Source: Filosporella fistucella (lineage: Eukaryota; Ascomycota; Leotiomycetes; Helotiales). From it: a DNA stretch of 64,000 nucleotides. The translations under genes and the position numbers were made by a program. Positions 1 to 14,226 of the stretch are shown in pieces. Numbering within the stretch: the stretch's first letter is position 1; the number at the start of each line of letters is the position of its first letter. The notes beneath the pieces were generated by a model that did not search any database, was not told where the DNA came from, and saw only the letters and a list, made by a program, of their open reading frames with translations. The DNA lies in NCBI GenBank assembly GCA_030077755.1, contig JAQJZZ010000011.1, forward strand, positions 2,232,001 to 2,296,000, written 5' to 3'.

Positions 1-3000
1 CCTTCCCCCTCATGCATCCTAGGTATCTTCTGCCTCCTGCCTCATGCTTTCATCTACTTCCCTCCTCTCGGCTTCTTTCTCTCTCTTCCCCACCAAAGCC
101 GATTCCTCATCCGAGACAAGACTGGGAATTTTGTGTTCAAGTGCCAGTTCAAGTGCAAACCTACCGACCTTTGCATTTGACGCCTTCGAACCTTAATCTG
201 TCGCGTGTTGTTTTGTTTTCCCTTTTCATGATCATCAGGTGTGCATATGTGCTGTGCTCTAACCCAGATTCCCAAGAGCCGTGATAGCGGCTGGTTGAAA
301 GTGGGGATTTTTTGTTGACAGCCTGACAGCCATCCAATGCTTAATTCTTTTCCCGGCTCAAGGAACTGATCTCGAAATGGTTCAAAACTGTATTTTCTTA
401 TTGTCTTAGTTCCCCGCATGAGATAAAATCCTTTCATTACTCATGTCGATGACTCTTTCACATCTTGTCCATGATATGATTCAATTGATGCCGAGGATAA
501 CTATATTGCTATGCCGAGATTGCGAGATTCCCCGATGAAAAAGGGGCGACGACGGACAACATCATCTCCTTCCAAGCGGACCCCGCATGTCATTCAGGGA
601 TTTATTCTCTACGGCTTACACCACCAGCACCTTGCATGATCTTGAGCTTGATGTGGAGGTGATTTTGAGTTCAGCTTAGAGTTTGAACATGAGGGCTGAG
701 ATATTGCATTAGTTTTCGGTGTTCTTCCGAGAATATGGGGATTATCCCGTGCTGTGAGAGAATTGCGGGGAGGGAGTAGCAGAACATGATAGATCCTAGT
801 CTTTGTCTGATCACAAGATATTGAATAATTCTTTATTACTTGGCTTCAATTAATTTGCCTAGTTCATTTTGTCAATCTCACGGAATTCGTCCGAGACATA
901 TCAGAAGGTTGAAAGATTGACTATGACTTGAAGTAAACGTATCGGCTGTTTTAAACTCTATTGCCACGCGCAATAGGCGTGAGAGGGCTTGCCTTTTTCA
1001 TCCTCTTAGTGCCACAGCTGTCATGATGTATGTCGATGACGATGATCTTGAGCGTTAATAACAGAAAATAAAATAAGAAGGGTCCAAAAGGGTCGTTGTG
1101 CCTACACAACTAAAATGGACGACTCGTTGGATCACCGTAGCCAATGCTTCTCTTTAGATTGAGGGGCGAGAAGTTCAGACAATTAAGGTTAGGCCAACTA
1201 TCTGTCTGTCTTTGCAGTGCAATTTGTCGCAGTTGGCATCTTTGCAGCAGCCAAACTATCGGTCTACCTGCAAGAGCGTTCGGCATCCGAAGGTGTAAAT
1301 CGGATAGCATGCGGGGATCCGGGGTAGGTTTGCACTCAAGATTTGAGCATCATTAAAAGGAGACTTTCCGGCAGGTGGCAAATACTGTCATGGTCCTCGA
1401 TGCGAGACAATTTGGGCAGTATGACTTTTGGCAAACCTTTAACTCGAGTCATGTCTATAGCCAAAACTGAAAAAGTTCATCTGATTACTTGGAAAGAGAA
1501 CTCCTGCCTGGATGCTCAAGGAAGAGAGAAGTCTATGCGCCTTAGAAACTCTAGAATGTAGGGATGCCTTCCCTAGACCTTGAATGATGACGAACATGCC
1601 ACTTTCGATACTTGATGCAATATTCGAAGAAGCCATGATGACAGAACTTTAAACTATACACAATTACCCAATTTTAGATATTGTTTTCAACAGGTTGCTT
1701 ATGAGACTGTGTCGCTAGACACTGACTCGAAAATGCAATACTTCTTGCTTCAAAGCTACTGTGACGTTTTGAAACCCCCGATATATTTTACAATGCTTCA
1801 CCACATATCCGAAAATAACAAAGCAATCCAGGTCCGTCTTCGGATGGCACAAGACATCACTTTGATGGTACACATCATTGAAAGACTGAATCTGAAATTC
1901 AAATTCAAATACAATAAAATAATAATGATGATGATGTAATAAAAAAACCCAAAGTGAAAAATTCCGCATACTCTCCCCTTGCCATACAGCATACAGGCAT
2001 TGTACCTAATTGTACAACCACCATCTTGTCCTCTGTACGACATCCCACTCTTCTCAACTCCTACCGGAAGCATATTCCAACCAACGTTTAAATGCATCAA
2101 CAACCACAGTCGTCACAACTGTCATCTTATCACAAACAAAAGGCTTTTCCCGCAACCTCCCGCATCACAACCTTACGCCACCCGGCTTGTTGTATCACTC
2201 ACTCTCCTTCAACCTCGCATGAAGTCAACAAACCCAACGATCCAGAGCCCCTCGCGCCTGGCCAGAAATCGATCAAATAAAGGTCCAAACAGCACACCGC
2301 ATCATCTGGCGTTGCCATTTTGATACTCCCATCGAAAAAGAAAAGGATATACGAGCAGTATTAATTACAACTCAGGAGACAATAATAAATATTGAATATT
2401 CTGAATATCGGAAAGGAAATAAAAATATGCATAGGGAAGGATTGAACGAGGGAAAAAGGTGGTCACACCAAGATGTACTCCTGTATTTCCATCACATCTC
2501 ACATCACATCTAACGGATACCCCCACGCTTCGTACTTGTTACTGCAAACTGCACTGGGGTGGTCAACACTTGCATCGCATCCAGTACAACCCACGTTCCT
2601 GGTTTCTGTTTTGTAAACTCCCACACCGCGTTTCATTGAGCCCAATACCTATCTACTTTCGACCATTTCTTCGCGTGGAATAGGAACATCTGGATTGCGA
2701 TTCCGAAATGAGATGTGATGTGATTGTGGCAGTTGCATACCGGTACGCCGTATCCGTCCGTCGCATGAAATCCCTTTCTGGGAGGCTTGTTTGCGGATGC
2801 TAAGACTAGACTTGGATGTAGACATGGAGATGGAAATGAAGATTGGGGTGGAGCAAGATATCCCGAGCGGTTGGGGAGGAGTGTCTTCCCCGGTGACTAG
2901 GGTACGGTTTTGGGGAGGTGGTGGTTGTTTGATTGGGGCGGGTGGAAATGGGGGTTTGTCTTGGTTTGGCAGTCGAGAGCAGAGGAGAAGCACGTGTATT

Positions 3001-3254
3001 GATGCAAGAGAGGGGGCAGAGCACGTGTGTGTACATAGGTACCTGGAGTTGGAGTTAAACCTCCTTTTTAAACCCCCGAACAATCAAACCAATGTCACCT
3101 GTCCAAAACGTAACATACCTATCTCCCAAAACAACATCAATCATACGCTCTAGACCTCGCACATCTTCCTTCTTCAAGATCGAAAACCAGATCAACAGTC
3201 CAGAAACCAGGTTTAGCGGATCGGTCCTCTCGGACAACAAAGCAAAGAAACAAC

Positions 3255-3268
3255 TTAGGGTTAGGGGG
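3255..3268 (+). repeat. Two TTAGGG telomere-type units
   Basis: Two tandem copies of the hexamer TTAGGG followed by two extra G. This is the usual telomere unit of filamentous fungi, here in an interstitial position. Two copies can occur by chance. Confidence 0.5.
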
Positions 3269-6204
3269 AAATAGATAGAGCCCCATTCTTGAACTCCTAG
3301 CCCTGATTAACTTTCGCACAGGATATCTCTCTTCGGCCCATCGCCGAAATCCGCTTTTCAGAAATTCCCTTGTAACTCTCCCCCGAGAATCCCAACTTCT
3401 AAACAAGTGAACAGTGCACACCTCGTCGCCGCGAGATTACTACGTAACACTTGCTCCCAGCCATCTGGCACCTGGAAGCTGTCATGACAAACCCCTTGTC
3501 ACTTCCCTTCCAGTCTTACTTTGAACATTCCATTATTTCCTCTTTCCTTTTCAGCCAGTTTCTCTTCTAGATAAGCTATCTATCTATCCACCCTCGGTAT
3601 TTCCCCACGTAGCCTCGTACGGATCCCAATGTCTCGTTTCTCGGTAGGAAAGCAAGACAGTAGGTAGGAGAACAAAGTACCCAAGATGCGGAAAAGCCGT
3701 CGATACCCCACTCTCCCTTGCCCACGTGTGTGTGGGGGTCTATGGTCTTTTACTCATGGGTTTCTAGAAGGAAGGTCGATTGTATTGCCCAGGAAAGGCC
3801 AAGGAGGATATGAGATTCTCTTTTTGGAGAATCTCGACTCAAGGGTATCATCTGATAACACAACCACGTTCTCACAAGACCTGATAATTCTACGAAAGTC
3901 CCTTCTCAACTTCCTCTCTAAGAATATACGATAAGTAGCCTCAGCCTCGCCTCCTCTAAGACCGGACACCTCCGCTCCGCTCCAAACGTTCCAAGTCAAG
4001 TTAACCATCTCTCGGGACAAGGCCGACGTACGGAGTAAGAGTCCTCTAATTTGCTCTCCATCATCATCCTCTTCACAAGAGCAAAATCCACAACGAAATA
4101 TTTGTTTTTGTAGTATGTCGCCATAAGTCCCAGTTTCTCCATCATCTGAGCTCTTCTCAGCCACCTCCACACGGAAGCTAGACTAGAAAAGCTGGTGTTG
4201 AGAAATGACCTGAAGATTGTAGGAATACAGCCGGCTTGAAGGACCGTCCCCCGCTTTTCGCAGTGATGAGGCGTCTCTGTTGCTATCCCGCTTGCGCTTT
4301 TACTTTATTGCGAGAGGGTAGAATATAATTATGCGTGAGTTGGGAGGGAAAGCTTATTCTTCCCTGCCGGAGAAGTCTTTTAGCTAGCTGAAGGCGAGTG
4401 CGGAGAACTCATCCTATTGCATTTTGACATGTACCTCCGTAGTTAATCGAGGCTATGTGCAGAATCACGTAGTGCATAAAGTTTAATTATTATAGACCTG
4501 ACATTTGAAAGAAATAATCCAAAGAGGCAACATGTCAAAATTCACCCGAGCACCAAGCTAAGAATCCAAGGTTTTTGTTGAAGATATTCCCCCTTCCCCC
4601 TCCCCACCGTGTACCCGACACCGTGGTTCCCTGTCGCCGGAAAGCTCTAGCGGTGAATGTGCACGTAAAGATCATGCCATACGTCTATTATTCCCGATTG
4701 TTTTTCGCTTTAAGAATGAAAGGAAGACCCTTCTTGCATATCCATATCTCCACTCCAAAGAGGACGTGAGATTTTAGGGCTTGAAGAGATGAGGTGAGGG
4801 GAGTGAGGGGGAAAGGGAACCTACGTTACGTTTCGTGAAAACTAGCACCGAGCCGTAAGTCAACATCCAAGTACGTATCGGACATTTTTGCGTGGGAATT
4901 TTCGGGTGGTGGAGAGGGATGAGAGGGAATTATCTAAAGAGGTTACGAGATAATAGTTGGTGTAACATCGCTATCATCTCCTCGTTTCCAAAGTACCTAT
5001 CTGCCTGGCCTCCAACCCTCTTCTTGACGAAAGAAAGACAATATCGAACTTTCCACCCCCCTCCCCACCTTCCCCAAGTCTTCCTATCCAATCATCTCCA
5101 CTAGTCTCCGACCAGATATTCCATCCCGTCCCATCCTCCTCTCCCCCCTCTCTCTCACCTTCCCCATCCCGAACCAGCCGCCGGCCAACGGCAAAACTCT
5201 TCTCCTCGTCTCCCCATTCGGAGCTATCACTCGGAAATACTCTGTCAAGCGAGTCTCGATATCACATGCTGCTGCTCACCGTAAAACCCAGCCTGGTAAA
5301 CGAGCGGAAAAACTCTTCCCTCTTTTCCCCACCAACGGGCCTTCTTTTTCCCCTCTCTTTTTTTACCGCCTCTTTCTCATCTCATCTTCTTGTCAAGAAT
5401 TCTCCATAAAAATCCCATCTGGATGGATCCTCCTAAGATGAAGTAGAAATCTCCCTATCCGCTCCCGTCACCTCCCTTTCTAAAAAAGCCAAGCCATCCT
5501 CTTACTGTCTTAGTTTCTCGGTCCCAATGCTCGGTCCCTATCCTAGACTCGGAGTATCTACAGTATCTAGCCTACACTACTCGCCACATGGACATCGGTC
5601 CGTTGGGTTGGACGCGAGGAGTAGTAACCTTCTAGTGTGTGCTCTAGAAGCATTTATGTCTCTCATCAATACAAAGTAGGGTGGGGCGTACCTGCATGCC
5701 CACCACTTTCTTGGAACGAGGAGGGTGGGTTTGTCAAGAAGTTTAGGCTATGCGAACGAACAGACGGGTGGAAGAATGGATGGAAGGCTAGTAGATTGCA
5801 TACGAGGCTCTGGTCGGGTGGTATGGTAGCTTCCATATCTCAGATAGAAAAATAATATATTCTATTCGATTAAACACATCGTTTCCGCATTCAGAATATG
5901 GCATTGTTTTGAAAATGACTCGTGATCATCATGGATAGTGGTAAAGGGATACCCGTGACATGAAGATCCCAGCGCTCAGGTCTTCAACTGCGCGGAAGAG
6001 AGATGCGACCCGGTAGTTCCAATCTAGCGCACCGCTCAAACATCAAAGGCCCGCCTACCATTTCCGCTTCCAGCCCTTTTGGCAGCCCAATCCCATCTCT
6101 ATTTCTCTGTTCGGCTTTGCAAATAATCAGGGGTATTTATGGCTGAGAGGTTTTCCCCACAATTTGCTGCCTCGATAATAAAATAAATAAATTATATTTT
6201 AACT

Positions 6205-6232
6205 TTATTATTATTATTATTATTATTATTAT
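6205..6232 (+). repeat. (TTA)n microsatellite
   Basis: About nine uninterrupted TTA units in an AT-rich non-coding stretch. Confidence 0.9.
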
Positions 6233-7361
6233 CATATCAAGCCATAACGTCCCAATGCAAAAACTCGGAAATTGACAAACTCGATAACACATACCCCTAC
6301 CCTACCTATCACGTTCATCAATCTCGGGACCCTCCCGAGACGGTCCGGAACGAAATGGTGCGTGCCTTGCACGGGATGATCTCCCTCCCTCATAATTTCA
6401 CAAAATGACAGAAGAGGAAATCTACGTTATGGACGACGATAAGAAGGAGCTGTCAATTTGAGATCCCGGGGAAGATCTAGATGTACATGTGAGGAAGATG
6501 TGATGTGATAGATTGTGTAAGGTGTTGATAAGTGCTTTGTGATATGCGTATCTCATGAAATGCGACATGATGAACTGTGCCCTTCCGGGTTCGCAAACCT
6601 GCGCCAATTGTATAAAAGAGAGCCCCTGAATACATCACTCCTAATATCCTCATCTAGCAGTGACCAAAAACCGCTTTACCAAAGTCCACGCAAGCCCCAA
6701 CGCAAAAAAAGCTACAGAGTCAGCCCAAAAGCCAAAGCAGTACTTTCAATATCTAAACACCTTCCAGAAACCTGCATAGAAGGCCCTTAACTTCCACATC
6801 CTAGCTTCTTACCTCCCCAATCCATCCAAACCCGGCACTTACTCTGACCGGAACCGCTTCCCCGTCGCGAAGTCAGTCAAAGCCATAAACGGCGCTGGTG
6901 GTGATCTCACGTTTGCGTTGCGTTCGCGAACGCAGAAGCAAAAGTTTCATAGCTGACTCGCGGCTTGAAACGCTGGACGGAAAGGCAGCCGACTGACTCC
7001 CGGAGGTGGTGGTGGTGGGTGAACGGATAGCTGAGACGTTGTAGTTTTGCTGTTTCGAGTTTTGGGGATCTGATCCTTGGGTATTCGGGTAAGAAGGGGT
7101 GCTTGCCTGACTCGATGGTTCGTCTGAGGTTGAAGAAGGTTGTGTGTGGAATATTCTTAGAAGCCTTCGGTACAATTTAGCTTCAATAAAATATAATAAT
7201 AAAATAATCGAGTCATTCATTCCCTCTCCCCAGAAAGACAGATGTAAAATAAAATTCTCGAACCCGAGCCGACAAACTGTCCGTCTCGGCCACCACTCGG
7301 TCAAAAATCCAGCTTATGCAATTCTTCATAATGCCTTCACAATGCAATAACGAAATCAGCG

Positions 7362-7880
7362 TCACACCCCCCTTCGCTCCTCGTCTCCCATACACTCCTC
7401 ACCCAGGCTAAACCCAGCCGCCTCTGCAACAACCAGAAAAAAACGTGGTAACATCTGGGGAACCTCTTCCGGCGGCGCGCGCTTGTTCCTCATCCCCGTA
7501 GCTTGCGCATGTGCCTGTCTAGTACTACCACCACCAACTCCTACCAAACTGGCTCGTAACCAGTCTTCGCCCATTCTCCTCATCCAATCATAAATTCTCA
7601 ATCCCTCCTCTCCCCTCCGGAGGGTATCGAGAGGATAATTATCCGGCCCTTCATCCGGTCGCCTCTCTCGTGATTCTGATTTCAGGGTATTCAGGCAGAA
7701 TGGCCCCCCTCGTACCAGAGTTGAGAAGCGGAGAAAGATCCGTTTTGGTGCATGTGTTGGAATTCTCTTTGAACCGGGGCGTTTTCCGGGAGATGGGTGC
7801 CTTGTGGGGTGGTGGTTCCTATTTTGATGATTGAGTTCATGCGTGGTGCATGTGGGAATGGTCACGGGATTATCTCTCAT
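7362..7880 (-). CDS. Doubtful hypothetical protein, 172 codons
   Basis: This is one of the longest frames with a true ATG in the first 15 kb (172 codons, single exon). The product is basic at the N-terminus and has no signal peptide, membrane segment or domain that I recognise. The middle (around residues 90-130) has a less biased composition than most shadow frames nearby. Nothing in the neighbourhood supports expression. It is listed only because it could be a real orphan gene; chance is the likelier explanation. Confidence 0.15.
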   Translation of the reverse strand: MRDNPVTIPTCTTHELNHQNRNHHPTRHPSPGKRPGSKRIPTHAPKRIFLRFSTLVRGGPFCLNTLKSESRERRPDEGPDNYPLDTLRRGEEGLRIYDWMRRMGEDWLRASLVGVGGGSTRQAHAQATGMRNKRAPPEEVPQMLPRFFLVVAEAAGFSLGEECMGDEERRGV

Positions 7881-10800
7881 CTGAGGTGCCTCAGAAGTAC
7901 CATTGGTACCTGATCCTGATGCCCTTCCTAGTCTGTGTGATTTGCGTACGGCTTACTATCACATTGAAAGCATGGGATCAGTAGATCACCTCTATTAGAG
8001 GTCCAAAACTCATCGCTTCATATTTCCCTTTCAATAAACTTTCTCTTCTCCATACCATCATCACAAGTTCATAATTAGCTTTCCTCCCAGAATCCCGTCC
8101 CGTCTCAAGCGGAAAAGCAGCCGGCATTCAGCACCACCAAGCGGGAATACTCCGTTCATCCCCCAGTGTGATTTCTCCGCTCTGTATACTTATCATTGGT
8201 GCGCATCCTTCTACCTTACTCCCTACCCATCCCCTAGGTAATTATAATCATCATAGCAGAAAAGAACTCGGATCCATTCCTAGCTTGATATTCAGCTGAG
8301 AACTAAGTTTGTTTATATCCCGTAGTGTGATTATGAAGGTTATAGGTTGAGACATGTGAAGAGCATGAGAGAGAGCATGATGTGGGGCCCCGAGGTGACA
8401 TTTGCATTTGCGGTGCTGATGAATTGGTGAGGTGAGAGAGGCGTAACCTACCCGTACCCCATACTTTCTCCACATACGAGATACGATAGACGGGCCAGAC
8501 TGATACGTACCTAGAAATCCAGGCGGAGACTTACCGCGGTGTGTGAGAGCGGGGAAAGAGTGATATGTTATTGTGTGTGATAACGATATTTTTAATACCT
8601 TGCACCCAGTATTAATTCTCGCCCTACAGAATAACACGAATAATAATAACAATGAAAAGACCAAGGATCACCTACCTATTCCAGCTCCCTCCCTCCACAA
8701 CTTTCTCAATCAGGAAAATCTATTATCCCCCACCTCTTACAATAATACCCAAACGGGCCATCCCATAATAATAGTAATGGAATCTCAAATCCCTTCCTTC
8801 CAAACCCAACAATCTCAATCAGGTCACTGAGCGGTTACTCGGCCCCCACGATAGGTAATCAGGGGAAAGAGAGGAAGAGGCGAAGTAGAGTGCTTGCAGG
8901 CAAGACAAGGCTGAGTATCGGGTCTCCAAGCTCTACAGGTGTGCGCGTGATGAGATGTGATACGTACCCCGTACTTGCTCTGTACCAGCGAGAGGAAAAG
9001 GTACCTGAATTAGAAATAGAAGAGGTGTGTGATACTGTGCTGTGATGGGATTGCATTACGGGTAGAAGGGAGTCGGAGGATTTCATGACTAGATGGACAG
9101 ACAGCTGAATTTCTATGTACCGTATTGTATCCCATATCCTGAGAATCAAACCATAAGCACCGAAATACCACATCTATAGCGCTGACTAACATAATACCTT
9201 TCCTTTTCCTCCATAGGTACAAACGATATACTCTGTACAATCCTCGTCACCCTACCCTTACAAGGCAGATTCTCACCGCATCGAGCTTGAATAATCTCAT
9301 CCAAAGAATTATATTTCAACACGCCAGTGATCTCTTCAGCTCATGCACCTTAACGCGCGAGCGCGCCACACCAGGCTGGTGCCTGCCTGACAAGTAACAC
9401 TAGAGTCAGATGATAGAATACTCACTCCTCACTCACTCACTCATGATCGATGCGTTGGCAGAGATCAGCAAAGGCATCTCGATTTCCCTCGTCTGTCTAT
9501 ATTAAGCCCAGGCCTTGGGGGAATAGCAAGTTTGAACTATATCAATTATAATATTATGCCCAGACCTAGGTACAATATGTCTCGGGCGTGTAGACCGAAC
9601 CGCGGACGTCTGGGAAAGAAAGACCAGATGATCTCTTTGCTTCAAGGCTGAATGAGTTGTGTTTGATATAACATCGTATACAATCCAGCGCATCGCTTTC
9701 CCGGCGCGAGATTCCGCGCAGCTGATGTGGTTTGAAGCCTTATAAATAAAATTACCCTTCCTTCAATGCCAAAGATAGATAGACATCGGTAAGGCAACAC
9801 TCTTCCATGCAAAGATCTTGACAAAAGTGCCGTGTCAGATAAATGTGATAATGGATGTGCAGCTTTAGAACATCTGTTCGCTGTCTGTTTCATGAGTTGT
9901 TCAAACACCCCCTAGGTTCTCCTGACCTTCAAAGCAGCCTGTGCACAGGCCTTTCTAGGCTATTACCCCATTACCGAAGCCTCATATTCAGCGCATGACC
10001 TCCAAGGTCTTTTACCTCCCTTATTCGTTCAGTAAGGGAGACAGAAATAATATCTGCCGTGCAACCAATCATGAATTTTCAATTATTGTATTTCTCCTTT
10101 GGGATGTGACATTGTGACTTCTTTCCTGCGCACCAAGGGGGTTCTCCCTTAACCGCGCGGCCGACTCAGTTGCGACACGTTAAAAAATGGGAGTGTGTGA
10201 AAAGAAAATGATGTGATAAGAGTCCTGATTTGCTTTTGTTTGCGCAAGATGTGATGAATTGTTCGCATTTGTTAAGGTAATCGAAATTCGCACGGTACGG
10301 GTCGAGCCTCTTTGATACCGCTCGATAAGCCCTGAGCGGCAGTCAGCTGGCCTCTCCGTCCGGGGACCATCGAGAAACGTGGGACAATGTGGGGGTGAGC
10401 TGAAGGGTGCGAGAGCCTAGCCTAGGGGAGGCCGTGCTTCTGGCCGCAGCAATCGACAAAAATACATACTGAACAGTTGGGTACATATTTGTAAAATGGA
10501 AATCCTCGAATAATGAATCTGTTTCTGCTCCATGTTTGCTTTCGTACTACTCAGCTGGGTTGGTTTGGAATGTAGATGCTGCATGCACGCAAGGAGATTT
10601 ATCGCTAGATCGTGCATTCCAAACCACCCACTAGATCGTGGAGTATTTGGCGCTGAAGGTTGAGGAATGTGGATTTTATGTAACTGGTCATAAAATTGGG
10701 TGCAAACCACTCCCTAATCTGATGGAAATTATAAACGTCGAAATGATCGGCGGCAGCACCCAGGCGGCGGGGACGGGGAAGTCACATCCTATATTCCTGA

Positions 10801-12654
10801 TCCCTGGGTGTTGTGTTGTGTTGCTACAGTCCATGCTTGGTCGTATCATTTTGTGACAGAGCGCAAGGTGAAGGAGACAGGACAGGCAAGCTGCATTGGG
10901 ATATGAGATCTGATCGTTGACCCTTTTCGGGTGAGCCACAATGGGTAATAATAGTTTGGAAATAAACCATCAATCAGCTATCAGCGATCGCAATACCAAT
11001 ACCAATAGCTCATGGGGCAAAATAATATCCTCATCTTAATCAACTCAATGTAACTCCGGACCGACTTTGCTTCTTCATTATTGTAGAAGAAGGATGAACT
11101 CGAGGAAATGACCTACACACGCCGCAGAGAGACAGGAACCATCAGATCTCGAACACCACGAGGGTTTCTTAATGAGGCAGCCGGAACCTCCAACTCCATG
11201 GTCCAGAAAGGGGTGGGAGAGAGATGCAGATACAGATACTGGGGGTGGGGGTAAGCACAATACCCCATTACCCAAGTGTTGGGATGGATTGGCTGAGATA
11301 GCCTGTCTCATGATGTGCGCTTCCAGAAGGAAGGCTGGCTTGGGGCGTTTGGAGGCGTCAATTTGCCCAAATTCATCCCCGACCTTGTGTCCAACGGATA
11401 CAATCCATCTGACATCGTGTGTGACGGATTCTAACATTTGGCCAGTGGTTTGTTTACGATCCTTCGGTATTAGAAACAAGCAAACCAACCTGGGGTAAGA
11501 GATCTATATGATTCGCATGGTTGGACTCGCCTCAAACCTGCGTGTTGACTTGGAAAAAAAGCGCAGTGATGAAAGCTGGGTAGAAATATTGATATAGTTA
11601 ATCATCCTATGAAAAGAAAGGTTTAGTATGACATTTCTTGATCGTGCTCGGAATACTTGTGTGATAGGTGGATTTTGATGTTCCAGGTTTAGCTCCCCAT
11701 TCAATATCCGACAGCAATCTTGGCCCAAGCAATATCTCTCTGTAACCTTCTAACTTTGACAGATATTTGTTTTCGTCCAACAAACCTGTTGCATCACATC
11801 TGTTTGCAACGTGCTACTTCGAAGATGTTTCTTTTTCGCAATATCCTTCCGCCTCGAGCCTTGATTCTGTCTGAAGCCATTCCTGGGTATTTGCTCAAAT
11901 CCGGATTCCAAATGTCACCTCGGTGATTTCGTTGGCAATTAAATCCAGCCCTCGGAAGCCTCCCTAAAGCCTCTAACATCATTGTCGGTTCTCATATCCG
12001 TCTTCCCCATGTTTACCGGACTGGATGATATGGGATGAGACATGAAATTATCGTGAACTTTCCAATGATGATCTACGTACTCCATGTCTCCGATTTCGAG
12101 TGGTTCATTCGGTCGCAAACCTTGTTTTACCATCATGACATATTAGAGCGTGTCCATTCTCCGGGTGAGACATGGGGACCATCACGGCGTCACGATACTT
12201 GTGATTTTTGATGTTCCTCGTCCCGAAAAGTTTAAACCGAACACACACGACTCATGTATCCGGAATGCCATAATTGATGCCGGGACGGGAGCGAGATGAG
12301 GTTGGTATGTGCTGGAGCCGTAGTGAGGACAAACAGAAACGGAGATGTTGTCGTTAGCCATTCGATATTGTCGCATTATCCGCAAGTGCACTACGTAGTT
12401 TGTCGTAATATTGGAATTAGGAGCAGGTGGAAGGGATATGCGGTGGAGGGCCTCGTGGAAGCCGGGACTGTGAAGCTGGCGATGATGACCTTTTTCAGGA
12501 TAGGAAGATGGGTGCACTTACCGGGACTGACAGGGCTTCATCATGCTGGCAGGACCCAAATCTTCGGGTTGCTTGCCCTGCAAAGGGAGGTGATCAAGGG
12601 AGGTGTGGTGGGTGTGCGTGGGTGGGTGTTACTGTAGGGTTGACATGATGGTGG

Positions 12655-12682
12655 TGTGGGTGTGGGTGTGGGTGTGGGTGTG
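12655..12682 (+). repeat. (TGTGGG)4 minisatellite
   Basis: Four tandem TGTGGG units plus TGTG. The G-runs on the plus strand could form a G-quadruplex. It lies in non-coding DNA. Confidence 0.85.
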
Positions 12683-13380
12683 AAAGGCTTGAAGCTTGTA
12701 ACCAGGGGGAGGGGATGTGTGAGTGACTTCAAGGCGGTCGGAGGGGGAGAAATGGACGAAGGACGTTGGAAGGAAGAGCACATGGAACTTCCCCGGCAGC
12801 CACACTCTTGCTGCCACTCTGCCACTCTGCCACTTTTCACACCCCCTCCCCTCACCCCCTTCACTTCTCCCCACCACCAGGGTAACACCGAGGTGAAGCC
12901 ATGGATATTGCCGAAAATAGACTAGACTCGGCCGGCTGAATTCTTAGCCCCGTTTTACCATTCTTCCCCGTTTTGGGGCACTCTGTCGGCCACGAGGGAT
13001 TGATTGTGAGAGAGGCGACGGTGGAGGTGGAGCTGGAGTGGAGAAATGGGACATCCAAAAAGTACCTCTGTACCTTTACCGCACAATCGACTTGGTCGAC
13101 TCTCAGGACTCGAGACTCGGGTGAGAAGGCTGAATGGACCTGACCGCCAACCGCCTACCCACGCCACGACTCTTCTACTGTACTACCGTCAAACACCTCC
13201 AACGGCTGCAAATACCCAATTCCAATCCATTCCTCATCACCTGCACCGGCACATCCTTCCAACGGGATAATTCACAAGTCACAGGTAGGCAGTCATTCAC
13301 ACCTTCACACTCTGCATTCAATCCATTCTGCAGCCGTGCACTACTGAAGACAGAAACCCTCTTACAGTACAACCGCACTT

Positions 13381-13405
13381 GATTGATTGATTGATTGATT
13401 GATTA
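13381..13405 (+). repeat. (GATT)n microsatellite
   Basis: Six tandem GATT units. Looser CAAT/GATT-rich sequence recurs around 14,060-14,115. Confidence 0.9.
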
Positions 13406-14214
13406 CGCACTCCATTACCTGAAAACATGAAAGGGCCTGTTTCGAGTATGACATTGACATTCCAATTCCGTGAAGTGATACTGACTGACAATTAATGCGG
13501 GTAGGCATGGCATGGCATTGGCATGGCAAGGTCTATCTGGCATGGTCAAGTGGAATTCGCCATTTCTCCATTTTTCAGCGCTGTGCAAGAGACCAGGGCA
13601 CATGACTCTGTGCTCCGCCGGTCCTTTCATCCCACTTCCACTTCCAATTCCACTTACTCTTTCACTGCCACTGTCAGTGCCATTACTATTATACGCCCAC
13701 TGTTGGTTGTTGGCTGCTCAGGCGACAGCAAAAGAGGGGACTCTCTACCAACTACAAACACAAATCTCCAGTTCAGGCTTTCTTCAGGCTCCCTCCCGAC
13801 CCTCTTTATTCCCCTCTCTGATCCCCGAGCTGGCTGAAAACAAAGCCGGTGGCAACTCTTTGACGAAGAAGAACGAATCTTGGACTTGGTCTTTGCGTTG
13901 AAGGAGGAGAAAGGAAACGAGGGGGAGAGGAGAAAAAGATTCCGGTCTGGGTCTTTGATGCTTGCGTGGATGAACTGATTATTGTCTGGACAATAACCCG
14001 ATGCTTATTGCACAAGGCTTGGTGGTAACAATACGAAGTGACTATTGTATTGCATCAATCCTTCAAATGAATCACTGATCAATCATCAATCAATCGGTGA
14101 ATCAGTCAGTCAATCAATGCGAAGGAGACTATGCTGACTCTGCGACTGGTGTGGTCTAACTCTGGAACTGGCCTCTTATACTTTGTAACGGGTCATTGAC
14201 TGTGCAACTGGCCA

Positions 14215-14226
14215 CCCCCCCCCCCC
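14215..14226 (+). repeat. Poly-C tract
   Basis: Twelve consecutive C in non-coding DNA. Confidence 0.85.

Noticed and set aside
7238..7305. tRNA-like sequence on the minus strand (GGTTCGAG after a GACCGAGTGG-like box)
   Set aside because: The spacing between boxes is too short and the acceptor stem does not pair.
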